Source: Atherix ibis (Eukaryota > Arthropoda > Insecta > Diptera > Athericidae). From it: DNA of 64,000 nucleotides. The notes below the pieces were generated by a model. The model saw nothing but the letters and a program-made list of their open reading frames with translations, was not told where the DNA came from and did no database searches. Both the position numbers and the translations under genes were made by a program. The DNA is taken from the NCBI GenBank assembly GCA_958298945.1, contig OY282610.1, positions 46,631,667 through 46,695,666 of the forward strand. The letters are read 5' to 3'. This document shows positions 10,766 through 23,640 of this stretch, one piece after another (within the stretch, counting starts at the first letter, position 1; every line of letters starts with the position of its first letter).

Positions 10766-13050
10766 TCTGCAGCAGCTGGAACTTCGAAGCAGTTTTTTTT
10801 TGTAGATATAAGGAAATACAGTCATTACCACATTTACATGATCACAATTACCTAAACGGAAAATTTAAATTGATTACTTGATATTCGACAAAATAATAAA
10901 TAAATCAGGCTATAATGTCACTGATTTCTAAGATTTTTACCAAATTCAACAATATTTTGGCTTTTTATGCATAAATATTTGCGTTATTTTTGACATTGAC
11001 AGTTTTCTTGCTCTGACTATTTTACCAACTGACTATCATTAAATAATTAACGATATTAATTAAAACATTATTTTTATTATAAAATATAAAATATATTAAT
11101 GGGAAAAAATTTTATTTTTATTTCACATGTTTTCAATAAAGATGTTAACAGAAATTTGGAATACTTTTAGATATTTATGGCTATTTATGTATTGAGGAAT
11201 TAAAAAATATTTAATTAGACCGAAAAATTGCCTACACTCCTGAACTATTTAAACTCATAATTTTACGATTATCGAAATAATTTATATACCATATGTTATA
11301 CGAGTACATACAATTTCTAGACTATATTTTTATGGCTAAACACAAAAAAAACCATTTTTATGCAGTTTTTCATAGTAATCTTCTGTCTACCATTTCTAGT
11401 TAAACTGTCAAAATGAAAAGAAATAAAATATTTTTAACAATTTTATAATTAAGATTACTAACCTTTTTCCATATTTTTTTTTTGAAAAATATTTTTTTTT
11501 TTTATTAAATATTTTCTTTAGTTAATTGTTTTTTCTTTTAGTTAATAAAAATTATAATTTAAGTCGCCTATTTTTGGTAATTTTCTTTTCTCATATAGTT
11601 AATCTGAACATTTATTTTATGTTGGTTTTTTTTTGGGGGGGTTTTCCATGGTTATGTACAAACAATTATGGTTACGACTGTGTTTAATTTGTATACTATT
11701 ATAGTAGCCATAATGAAAGATTCTCTCATTTCTTTTTTTTTTTTTTTTTGTGTTGTTAAGTTAGTTTTTAAGAAGCTGTTGGAATTTTTACAGTATACAG
11801 TCCAAAATTCTTCACCATTACCAATATTATTGACTCTGATCATACACACTATATTCATACATACATAGATACTCGTTGATATTTTCGGTGGACAGAAATA
11901 AAAATCTATTTTTAAATAATTTTTGTGTATAACTCTCATCATCACCACTATCGTGACGATCATGATGATCTACTATTAATATGCCGTTCCCGGTAAATTG
12001 TTTCTGTTTCTAATAGAATTATTGATAACAAAATATAGTCAATCCACTAGTATACGAGCATGGACAGTAATGAAGCCAAACAAATATCGGACTTGTACGT
12101 TTAATTAACAATATTCATTTAAGTGTAGTATAATGATCGTACGCGTACAACTCGGTTGGCAATAATCAGAAAAGAAATTAAAAAAAGCGAAAAGATCTAC
12201 TTTTAGTCAAAATCGTACAAATACGAGTAGAATAAGTTCAATTCATAGATTATATACCCATAGTCTATGCTGTTTTAAATTCTAACACGGGCACAAATAT
12301 AATCTTAATAGAAATAAATTATAATAGTAGAATTATTATTTATAGAAAAATAATATTGTAGCTGGCCAACTACGAATGTTTAGCCATAGACTTGTTAGCT
12401 ATACGCACAAAATCGAAATTATATATACTTGATCGAATAATAATAAAATTTTCTACATTTGGCCAGTTAGTCATAATCGGTTCACTCTATAATGTAGTAA
12501 GTTTTGTTTATTTATGCACATCGATCGAATATACGAATAGTAACACAGTTAATATTTTTAGATATGGTCAACCGACTAATCGTATTTGTTTATTCGAACA
12601 TATCAGTTTGTTTTTGTTTTTTTTTGTACACACACAGACTCATATCCATACATAAATGTATGAATGGATACCTCTTCGGAGAGATATGATCAGAGCAATA
12701 GGTTAGCACTATTTGGGTAAATGGATACCATCAGAAAATATGACATATTTGATTCTGGTTCAATTTAATCAATAAGAATGTTATCTCACAAAAATATCAA
12801 ATCTGATATTGAACAAAAATATCCGAACGAATAGTAATGTGATAATGTGAATAAATTAAGAGCGGTTATGTAAACTAGTACTTGTTGATCAATTAGTAGT
12901 ATACTATTATTAATAAGATAAGTAAATGAAGGTTATAAGTTCAAAGGAAATTGCTAAATCTGGTAAGTACGATATTTTTAACTTATTTACATAAAATCAA
13001 TCTATAAAGTTTTTATTGTAGTTTATTTTCCGAAACGAAAACTATCCAAT
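10766..13050. other. AT-rich noncoding stretch with homopolymers
   Basis: I see no gene or transposon here. It has poly-A/T runs (11480-11510, 11730-11750), CATACATA and GTACGAG motifs, and short palindromic ATs. Open frames at 11652-11963 and 12392-12689 are low-complexity and overlap on opposite strands. Confidence 0.5.
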
Positions 13051-13051
13051 T

Positions 13052-13815
13052 TGCGTTTTGGAAAGTAAAGTTAAATTGAACATACCAGATTTTGATAAAA
13101 ACTTTGCCATCATATAAATGTTTTGACAAAAATTTTAATAGTTTTCATAATACAATCAAAAGTAACCGACATTTTGACTTTTGCGATTTTCGTATCCTTC
13201 AATAAAACTTAAAGCTTTCCGATCAAAATTCTTAAACTTTTAATGTTATACATATATAAAAATAATCTTAATTTTTAAAAAAAATATCACATGAATAACT
13301 ATTTTTACATCATGACTTTTTAAAAAGCAACAAAACAAAACAAATACAAACACAAATGCATTGTGACGAATTTTTTTTTTTACATTTTTATTAAATATTT
13401 TATTTATTTGTTAAAATTTGTTGTTGTTTTTTTTTGTTAGATATATTATAAGGAAAATTTTACATCTTTTTAAATAAATCCATTTCAATAATGTTAGAGA
13501 AAATTTGGCAAAACTTTGAAGTCGAATTTTGAATATTGAAACTATTTCCATCTTTATTATTAACTAAATTTTTTTTTTTTAATTATTTTAGAAAGGATAT
13601 CTTTTATATATCCTATTTTAAATAATTCGACTTCGAAGATCCTATTTAATGATCTTAACAGATATTCTGTTCCAAAAAGAACAGGATTTGTACTTTGGAA
13701 AGTAAAGTCAAATAAAACAAAATGAAAATTCAGATTTTGATGAAATTTTCATTTTATTATATTGCTGAAATCCTGCCAAATATGTATGAAATATAACATC
13801 ATGCAAATGTTTACC
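13052..13815. repeat. Diverged direct repeat pair
   Basis: TTTTGGAAAGTAAAGTTAAA at about 13056 is echoed by TTTGGAAAGTAAAGTCAAAT at about 13695. Both are followed by a CAGATTTTGAT(A/G)AAA block and then by ATCAT(A/G)(T/C)AAATGTTT, at 13113 and 13798. The copies lie about 640 bp apart and may be flanks of an old element, since a DD41D transposase remnant follows at once. Confidence 0.5.
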
Positions 13816-14460
13816 ACGAGACTTCTTGTAGGACTCGATCCTTTTGAGGTAATTTTTAATAACTTTTTTAGACACTTTGGGTTGTCATTTTATCATTACT
13901 TAATGGATTTTAGTATCTAAATGCTTTGAAAATTATCTGCGTAAATACGATCTATTGTGTAGTTTTATAAGAAAAAGTTGAATGACTTCAAATCACATGA
14001 TCTTGGACACCAATTGACATCACCAATTCTCGAAATTAGGTATCTTGGGAGCTTTTCGCGCAAGGAATCCAAAATTTGTCAGGTTGTTAGGCTTTTGGTA
14101 ATGTTTTGGTAAAACTACATATAGTTCAAATTAAAGTCTTCAAGTTCAAACCAAAGTGAATCAGTTATCATACAACAATAGCGCCCACAATTGACGATAA
14201 CGGTTATTTACAAAGAAATAAGAGCTAATGACATCTTCAGAATAAAATGTACACTGAACAGTCACTTTTTGCTGATACAATGCCTTCACTACCATCAATT
14301 GTGAGTTTTCATAGCCTCATATATGGCAATTTTGCTTACTGACGTATTCACCGAGCCAGAAATAAGCCTCATTACTGAAGAAAATTTCGTTCGAAAAGTA
14401 AATTTGACAGCAACATCACTTTTTTGAAAAGTTTTTATAATTTTAACGCATTATTTAATG
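13800..14460 (-). pseudogene. DD41D mariner-like remnant
   Basis: Heavily decayed transposase of the same family as 42-1126. Reading the minus strand with frame changes gives EIFFSDEA-like sequence near 14390, KLPYMRL with ENPQ-like sequence near 14310, TVIVNCGRY near 14200, ELEDFNLNYM near 14130, and DVNWCPRSCDLKSFNFF near 14010 (the Asp 3 block, with its Asp now Asn). ELEDFNLNYM also occurs almost unchanged at 25.05 kb, so the two copies are close relatives. No ends were identified. Confidence 0.65.
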
Positions 14461-15089
14461 CTTACAAATTATAAAATGGCATATTTTAAGCTAAACAAAT
14501 ACTATTTTAAATAATATATACATTTAACAGATATTAAATGACAGGACTGTACTTTTCGAATCACAAAATGAATAATGAATAATGCTGTAGATTCGCTACC
14601 CCTTATCTTGTACCAAAAAGATAAATCCAGATTCCGATTCTGGATGTGGCTCTACTAGTAAAGAAATTTTACTGTAAAAAATGATTCTAAGTAAATAAAA
14701 GTAATTTTGCACACTTTCCACTTTATCTTGAATACTCAACAAAAAAAAATCAAAAATCGAATCCTTAACTATCGATAAAAGGAAAATTTGCACGTTCTGA
14801 TGTTGTTGAATTTAATATCAATAAAATTTATTATAATCATTGACTGCTCTTAATTATCTACAAAAAATGAATGCCATAAATTTATTAGTATTTCTGAAAA
14901 GATCACGTTTTCTTTTTAAGTCCGAATTAAAAACAATTCCATTTACTATAAAAGAAAACAAATAAAATTTAACAAAAAACTTATTTGACGATTATGAAAA
15001 ACCAATAAAAAATATTGCCAGAGATTATAAAAAATTCATAGTTATTAGCCGTTAAAACATGTACACGTATGTATGTACTTCTGTACCAG
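14461..15089. other. AT-rich spacer before the satellite
   Basis: No coding signal. AT-rich sequence with short A-runs, leading into the satellite array at 15090. A 65-codon minus frame (14596-14793) has no recognisable domain. Confidence 0.5.
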
Positions 15090-18000
15090 TCATAAAAAAA
15101 ACGTTATCATAAAAAAATAGAATTATTAAAAATTACATTCAAAATAGTAAAATTTACCATCAAAAATTTTACTATAAAATTTTTTATTTAAAATAGTAAA
15201 ATTTGCCATCAAAAGTTAAATTATAAAAAATTATATTCAAAAATAGTAAAATTTACCATAAAAATTGAAATTATAAAAAATATAATAAAAAATAGTAAAA
15301 TTTACCATAAAAATTTTATAATAAAATATTATATTCAAAAATAGTAAAATTTACTTTCAAAACTATAATTATTAAAAATTATATTAAAAAATAGTAAAAT
15401 TTACCATAAAATTTTTTTTATAAAAAATTACATTCAAAAATAGTAAAATTGACCATCAAAAATTGAAATTATAAAAAATTATATTCAAAAATAGAAAAAT
15501 TTACCATAAAAATTTTATTATAAAAAATTATATTAAAAAATAGTAAAATTTACCATCAAAATTTTATTATTAAAAATTACAATCAAAAATAGCAAAATTT
15601 ACCATAAAAAATTTTATTATAAAAAATTATATTCAAAAATAGTAAAATTTACCATCAAAAATTGACATTATAAAAAATATAATTAAAAAATAGTTAATTT
15701 ACCATAAAAATTTTATTATAAAAAATTATATTCAAAAATAGTAAAATTTACCATAAAAATTGAAATTATAAAAAAAATATATTCAAAAATAGTAAAATTT
15801 ACTATCAAAACTATAATTATTAAAAATTATATTAAAAAATAGTAAAATTTACCATAAAAATTGAAATTATAAAATAATATATTCAAAAATAGTAAAATTT
15901 ACCATAAAAATTTTATTATAAAAAATTACATTCAAAAATATCAAAATTTACCATCAAAAATTGAAATTATAAAAAATTATATTCAAAAATAGAAAAATTT
16001 ACCATAAAAATTGAAATTATAAAAAAAATATATTCAAAAATAGCAAAATTTACCATCAAATATTGAAATTATAAAAAAATATAATAAAAAATAGTAAAAT
16101 TTACCATAGAAATTTTATAATAAAATATTATATTCAAAAAAGGAAAATTTACTATCAAAACTATAATTAACAAAAATTATATTAAAAATAGTAAAATTTA
16201 CCATAAAAATTTTATTATAAAAACTTACATTTAAAAATAGCAAAATTTACCATCAAAAATTTTATTATAAAAAATTATATTCAAAAATAGTAAAATTTAC
16301 CATAAAAATTGAAATTATAAAAAAAATATATTCAAAAATAGTAAAATTTACCATAAAAATTTTATTATAAAAAATTATATTCAAAAATAGTAAAATTTAC
16401 CATAAAAATTGACATTATAAAAAAAATATATTCAAAAATAGTAAAATTTACTATCAAAACTAAAATTATTAAAAATTATATTAAAAAATAGTAAAATTTA
16501 CCATAAAAATTTTATTATAAAAGATTACATTCAAAAATAGCAAAATTTACCATCAAAAATTGAAATTATAAAAAAATATAATAAAAAATATTAAAATATA
16601 CCATAAAAGTTAAAATTATAAAAAAAATATATTCAAAAATAGTAAAATTTACCATAAAAATTTTATTATAAAAAATTATATTCAAAAATAGTAAAATTTA
16701 CCATAAAAATTGAAATTATAAAAAATATAATAAAAAATAGTAAAATTTACCATCAAAAATTGAAATTATAAAAAATTATATTCAAAAATAGAAAAATTTA
16801 CCATAAAAATTTTATTATAAAAAATTATATTCAAAAATAGTAAAATTTACCATAAAAATTGAAATTATAAAAAATATAATAAAAAATAGTAAAATTTACC
16901 ATCAAAAATTGAAATTATAAAAAATTATATTCAAAAATAGTAAAATTTACCATCAAAAATTGAAATTATAAAAAATTATATTCAAAAATAGTAAAATATA
17001 CCATAAAAGTTAAAATTATAAAAAAAATATATTCAAAAATAGTAAAATTTACCATAAAAATTTTATTATAAAAAATTATATTCAAAAATAGTAAAATATA
17101 CCATAAAAGTTAAAATTATCAAAAAAAAATATTCTACAAAATTGTAAAATTTACCATAAAAATTTTATTATAAAAAATTATATTCAAAAATAGTAAAATA
17201 TACCATAAAAGTTAAAATTATAAAAAAAATATATTCAAAAATAGTAAAATTTACTATCAAAACTATAATTATTTAAAATTATATTAAAAAATAGTAATAT
17301 TTACCATAAAAATTAAAATTATAAAAAAAATATATTCAAAAATAGTAAAATTTACCATAACAATTTTATTATAAAAAATTATATTCAGAAATAGTAAAAT
17401 TTACCATAAAAATTGACATTATAAAAAAAATATATTCAAAAATAGTAAAATTTACTATCAAAACTAAAATTATTAAAAATTATATTAAAAAATAGTAAAA
17501 TTTACCATAAAAATTTTATTATAAAAAATTACATTTAAAAATAGGAAAATTTACCATAAAAAATTTTATTATAAAAAATTATATTCAAAAATAGTAAAAT
17601 TTACCATAAAAATTGAAATTATAAAAAAAATATATTCAAAAATAGTAAAATTTACTATCAAAACTATAATTATTAAAAATTATATTAAAAAATAGTAAAA
17701 TTTACCATAAAAATTGAAACTATAAAAAAAATATATTCAAAAATAGTAAAATTTACCATAAAAATTTTATTATAAAAAATTATATTCAAAAATAGTAAAA
17801 TTTACCATAAAAATTGACATTATAAAAAAAATATATTCAAAAATAGTAAAATTTACTATCAAAACTATTATTATTAAAAATTATATTAAAAAATAGTAAA
17901 ATTTACCATAAAAATTTTATTATAAAAAATTACATTCAAAAATATCAAAATTTACCATCAAAAATTGAAATTATAAAAAATTATATTCAAAAATAGTAAA

Positions 18001-18215
18001 ATTTACTATCAAAACTATCATTATTAAAAATTATATTAAAAAATAGTAAAATTTACCATAAAAATTTTATTATAAAAAATCATATTCAAATATAGTAAAA
18101 TTTACCATAAAAAATTGAAATTATAAAAAATTACATTAAAAAATATTTAAATTTAGCATAAAAAATATTATTTCAAAAAATTACATTAAAAAATAATAAA
18201 ATTTAAACAAAAATT
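15090..18215. repeat. AT-rich satellite, ~50-bp monomer, ~62 copies
   Basis: A continuous 3.1-kb array. The monomer core is AAAAATAGTAAAATTTACCA followed by TAAAAATT and a variable TTTATTATAAAAAATTATATTC. Core spacing in a sampled stretch is 49-51 bp (17591, 17642, 17692, 17743, 17792). Monomer types differ in the tail (TTTTATT, TTGAAATT, TATAATTATT) and in TACCAT versus TACTATC. The TACTATC type recurs at about 17249, 17449, 17650 and 17851, exactly every 200 bp, so the right part is a four-monomer higher-order repeat. The left part is less regular. Each core holds GTAAAATTTAC, a near-palindrome. Confidence 0.95.
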
Positions 18216-20710
18216 TTTGTCAAACAAAAAAAAGTTTTAACAATATTTATATATTTAACACTACAAGTACCTATAAAAAAAAATTTACAAAAAAAACAAA
18301 AACCGATTACTTGTTTGAGGTAGTAAGAGTGCTTCGTTTAGGGATGCATGAGCTACCATTATTTTAGCCCAAAAATTTTCTACTACTATTTTAATGAAAT
18401 TTAACACATATGCTTAGATGGTTGTTAATGTAAAGGTAACTATTTATTTGTGTTAGTATAGGTTAAGCATAGAATTTAATATGCGCATGACTGAGAAAAA
18501 ATTTTTTTAAAAAACCTACCTCTTTACTATACTATCATAAATAGAAGAAGGAACTGACCTTACTGGGATTTAAGAGCAGATCTTGTTAACAATTATCTGC
18601 GAGCATGAATGGGTACAAGTACGTATGTATAAGTGTCTTTTTGTATTAATATCTACAGAAATAATTGCTATTGAGTTAAAAGTAGCATCTGAATGAAATA
18701 AATAAGCTCCGCATCTTATCCTTTTGCTTTAGTCATCCAATGAGGTAGCCAATTTTTAATATGTACTTACATGCATACATGCAAAGAATTCCTTATCATT
18801 AATATGATTACTAAAAACGTTATATTTTTCTACTTCTCCCCATAGCAGCGCATACATACACACATATGTGTATACACGGTATTTCCTCCTATACGAATAT
18901 GAGCATAAAATTAGTCACATATTAATATATATGCAAAAGTGTATGTGTATGTGCTTTCATAGGTATCGAGTCCTACTATGTTTATATATAGAAAACTGCC
19001 TACACACTAGTATATGGGTTTTGTATGGATATGTGTACGCACATTTATACCCAATATTGGGTGGCGGGCTATATTGTATTTGATAGTAAATAAATTCGTT
19101 AAGGAATTAATCGGTTGATTTTAGTGCTACTGCTACTACTACTACTACCACTACTGTTTCACTAATCATGCAGCCTAAAGAGACTATTCGATGAAACCGC
19201 ATATACATACATGCATACGTAAGCATTTAAATGGGTGTGTGTGCACCGTCAACATATTTTTTTTATTATACAATATATTTTTCAAACATTTTTATTTTTA
19301 ATTTTTTATATTATATTGTATATTATTTTAACTTTTTATCCAAAAAAAATAAAATTAAAAAAACCGTAAGTCCTTTTATATACCATATGTATGTGTGTAT
19401 GTTAATGGATTGATGTGTGCTTAGGCGTACCTAAAAACATACGCATGAATTTTTACTTATACATAAAATTTATGATAATTAATTGTTTTTTTTTTTTATT
19501 ATGATTATTATTAGTTTTTTTTTTGTATTTTGTTTTAATTTTACATTAAATATAATAAAAAATTATTGAAAATCAATCAATTTGAAAAAAAAAAATTCCA
19601 AAATTCTCGTCACCTTTTTAACGAAAAAAAAAACCAAACAAATTAACACTTATATGTACGTATTTTTGGATGTGTGCATATGCATGTGTGTTTATTTACG
19701 CTCTTTTCTATTTTTTTTTTTAACAATCAATTAATTATTTTTTTCTCTGTTTTTCAAATTCAATTTTCTTTTTCGTATTGTTCATTTTATTAAAAATAAA
19801 TTCACCAAAAAATTTAAAACGATTTTTTGCATCTATATGGATCTGCATACGTGTATTTAATGAGTACATAAATAAATGAAGTGAAAACGTAACAAGAAGA
19901 AAGTTAGAAAAGAAGAATTTAATAAGAACGACTATAAAGAAGAAGAAAAAGATAAAGAACAACCGAATTAATTTAAGTTGATGATGACGATGGGTAAGAA
20001 GTGTAGGAGAGAGAGAGAAGAAAAGAGAAAAAAAGAGAGTGAGTGCGAGAAATGAAGTAAAACTAAAACGAGAAGGAAAAAAACTGCATTACCACTTACG
20101 AATATACAATTAATCTTCTACTACCCAATCGGATCGCATTGTCAGTTAATATGTTCTATTATTAGACGATGCTTCAGACTTGGTCGAAAATCTCCTGTCC
20201 TCGGTATATGGATGGCTCTTCGATTCGATTTAGTTAAATTTATAAATTTATATAGATATCTACCGCATACATATATTATGCACATATACATACGTGTAAT
20301 TCACTGAATATGTACAAGTCGTTATTATTATTAGCAATACCAAATACAAATCTTTATATGTACTTTTGTTTATATTATATCACATGTCCTAGATTGGGGA
20401 GGGGAAGGTAAGAAAGGGGGTTGCTACTTAACCTAACTGGCGCTGTAATATATATAAATATAGCCGTTCAGCTACTGTTCAGCTAATGTACAATAATATC
20501 GTACGCTACTGTTCAATATCTGTACATATGTGTATGTACAAACATGTGTATGCATGCAAATTACTAAATGACCAGAGAACAAAATGTAACAGAACAACAA
20601 CAAAATATTAACTAACGATTATATTACGTATGTACGTGTATGTACATTAAATGAACTAATAACTATCATTTGAAGATAAAAATTAAAACAATTCTTTATT
20701 ACTCATACTC

Positions 20711-20745
<35 letters not shown>

Positions 20746-21800
20746 GTACAATATTATGTTAGAGGATGTTCATAATTTGTTAAATAGTAAATTTTTTTTT
20801 CGCATGTATAAATAGATCAGATCTTATTTATGTGAATATTCTAAAGGCCCATCATCATCATAGTAGATGCTCGGTAGCATCATCGGTGAATATTGTACGA
20901 ACGTCGTAATGGACTGTCTGTCAGTTGGTCTATTTTTGAATTCACAAATAAATTGTTTAATATTATTTGTACTGGTATTGAGATAATACACATGCACCGA
21001 TGATATACATATTAATACATCCAAATAACAATATATACAATGATATACCATACATATGTGTATGGTATAGTTTCAATTAAAATAATTTAAGTTGAATATT
21101 TATTGAAACGATTAACAAGAGAAATAACCATACACGCTTTTGGGTATCAAAAACGTTTGCTCTAATAAATTTCATTTCTTTTATCCTTCATTATTTTTTT
21201 AACTTTTGTTATATAAAAAGTCGACTTTTGTTATATGATATATTTCAAATTCAATTATTGAATATAGTATAATATAAAAAAAATTACATACATATTTATT
21301 AAAATAAATAAATTAACAAAACGCCATCTATGATAAATCGTTCGTAGCTTTGAAAATTTTCTACTTTTATTTTAAAGCTGACCAATTAAACTATTGGATA
21401 ATATAAAAATACAATTTATGTTGTTCTATTTTTTTTTTCAATAATTCCAATTGTTTTCAACAAAAAAAAATTCCGATTTATAAAATTATTATTCAAAAAA
21501 AAAAAAATTAATTTAAATCAAATCTTTTTTCGTTTGTTTTCATTTAGAATGTGATTTATTTTAATCATCGACAAATGTATCTATGTTTCGTACAGTCTCC
21601 TAAACTGCTCAAAAGATCCTCATGCAAATTTTTATATAAGTGTTTCGGCGCTAGCCATTTTAATCTAGCTGGTCACTAAAATAGATATAAGTTTTTAAAA
21701 AAATGTCGCTTCTTTGCAAAATTTAAGTGAAAAAAAAAATATTCTCTCACCCAATTCCAACTTAATTTAGGTATAATTCAAGTCATAATTTGCTTTTATC
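18216..21800. other. AT-rich noncoding DNA with microsatellites
   Basis: No gene recognised. It contains a CTA-type run at about 19128-19153, a pure TAT run at about 20711-20744, GA-rich sequence at 20005-20045, many poly-T tracts (19490, 19710, 21430), and dense ATGTATGTAC or CATATGTG motifs as is common in fly intergenic DNA. The few open frames are AT-driven. Confidence 0.6.
20711..20744. repeat. TAT trinucleotide microsatellite
   Basis: An uninterrupted run of about eleven TAT units in AT-rich intergenic DNA. Confidence 0.9.
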
Positions 21801-21814
21801 AAACATTATGAGAA

Positions 21815-22440
21815 ATATTAAGAATAACGTTTGGCTTTGCGAAAGGACAATCTTGGCTCCAAAGAATGATGACATCAACAAAATAAACGATCGGATTTAA
21901 TGGAAACTTTCTGGAGAGCCAACGAAATACAAATCCTGTTGATGCAGTTACAGATTCGGATCGAGCTGTTAATTATCCAATAGAGTTTCTAAAATGGTTC
22001 TTTGGAAACATCTGAAATGCTACCGCACATTTTAACATTGAAAATTGGTGCACCAATAAAGGCTCCTTTGGAGTTTAGACCTGCCGAGGCTGTGCAACGG
22101 AACCAGATTTGCCGTTAAAAAACGAATACCGAATGTGATAGAAGCAACAATAATTATCGGTGGTAAATATAATGGAGAAAATGTAATGATTCCGCATATT
22201 CCAATGATTCCCTCCAATTTGCGCTTCAATTTCAATCGACTAAAGTTTCCAGCGTAATTTGAATCAACAAAGCCAAAGGACAATCGCTTAGTGTTGCTGG
22301 ATTGAATTTACAAAATGCTTGCTTTGCTCATGGTCAACTGTTAATAGGTTGCTTGCTCCAGAGTAGGAACGCCAAAAGTTTGTTCGTTTTTTGTACCAAA
22401 TGAGCAAGTAAACCCACTTGCATTGCAATAAATCCCAAAA
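21815..22440 (+). pseudogene. Helitron helicase (PIF1-like) C-terminal remnant
   Basis: Conceptual plus-strand translation across frame changes matches the last third of the Helitron Rep/helicase protein. Visible pieces are NVWLCERTILAPKNDDINKI (21830), SGEPTKYKS, VSKMVLW, LDLPRLCNGTRFAVKKRIPN (22075), VIEATIIIGGKYNGENVMIP, PMIPSNLRFNFNRLKFPA, STKPKDNR (eroded INKAQGQ helicase motif), MLALLMVN, then RNAKSLFVFCTK in place of the VGTPKSLFVF ending. Helitrons move by rolling-circle replication using this protein. Stops and shifts are frequent, and no Rep domain or element end was found upstream. Confidence 0.82.
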
Positions 22441-22559
22441 ATGGAAGGTGCCCTTCTAAAAAACCAAATGTAAAAATAAAAACTTTCATATAAAATATTC
22501 ACAAATTGTTTTTTGAGTAAGAACATAAGTGATTATGTTTTTTAACGTTTTCTAATGTA

Positions 22560-23640
22560 TTGACAAAAAAAAGTGGTTCATAGTTTTCAGAATTATTAAT
22601 TGAATGTTTTTTTTGGTCTATTTCTATTTTATTTAATAGATAGCGTCCCTCTCTTGATTCTTTTTTAAATGTCTTGTTAATTTAACAAAATTATTAGTTG
22701 AATTTTGCATACTTCTTTTTTTAATTATTAAGTTTCATTTTCAAAGTTTTGATAAGAAATATTTTTGATTTCATATGAAATTAGTTGAAATTTTTTTTCT
22801 ATTTAAATGTTACCGAAAATAAAGCGTATTAAAATTTTCTTCAATTTTTTTCATTAATAATATAAAAAGCTTTTTTAGTTTTTTTTTTTTAAATAATTTT
22901 CTAAAATCATTCAAATATAATTTGTATTTTATGCATTTATTATTTTGTAAAATTTTTTACTTTTGAATTTCTATAAATTTAAATTTGTTAATTTTTATAA
23001 ATATTTTGAAATTTTTCTTATGGTAGATCTTATTCAAAAAATATTGTTTTTTTATGAAGAAAAAATATTCCCAGTCAGAAAATTATCAATATTATCTTAA
23101 GTAATTATTATAAATAACAAAATATTATAAAGTATTGTTGTTGTTTTTCTCAGTTTTCAATTGAATTTGTTAACAGCTTTTTTCTGTTTCAATTTTATTC
23201 AATAGATAGCGCACATATTGTTTTGTAGGATTTTTTTTAAAATGTCTCGTTACATATGTTAAACATAATTAATAATTGAATTTTGTAAATTTACCTTTTT
23301 ACTTTTAAAGCTATCGTTTCAAAATTTTAATAAGCAATATTTTTGTTTTTATATGATATTAATTGAATTTCATTTGATTTTTCACTGCTGAAGTTGAATT
23401 ATTAGAATTTTCTTTTTTACTTTTTAATAAGTTAAAAAAAAAATTTTTTTTGAATTTCAAATTGTTAATTTTTAAAAATATTCTTCAGTTTATTGAAATT
23501 TTTAAATGAAAAATTTTTACTTAGCCAAGAAAATCTTATCCATTTGATTGTTTTTATAAAGAAGAAAAAAGAGTTTTTAATAGATTTTGCTGTTTTCAAA
23601 TATGTTTATTTAATTTGTTCAATATATAAAAGTAAGCATT
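22560..23640. repeat. Diverged tandem duplication, ~570 bp unit
   Basis: The order of landmarks repeats. TTTATTTAATAGATAGCG at 22630 matches TTTATTCAATAGATAGCGCA at 23195. AATGTCTTGTTAAT (22668) matches AATGTCTCGTTACAT (23243). TTAGTTGAATTTTGCATAC (22690) matches AATAATTGAATTTTGTAAAT (23268). GAAATATTTTTGATTTCATA (22755) matches GCAATATTTTTGTTTTTATA (23334). The offset is about 565-580 bp. The copies are clearly diverged. No protein signal was seen. Confidence 0.65.

Noticed and set aside
15090..18215. CRISPR-like array, because of regular ~50-bp spacing
   Set aside because: The whole unit repeats without unique spacers, the DNA is eukaryotic, and monomers vary continuously. It is a satellite.
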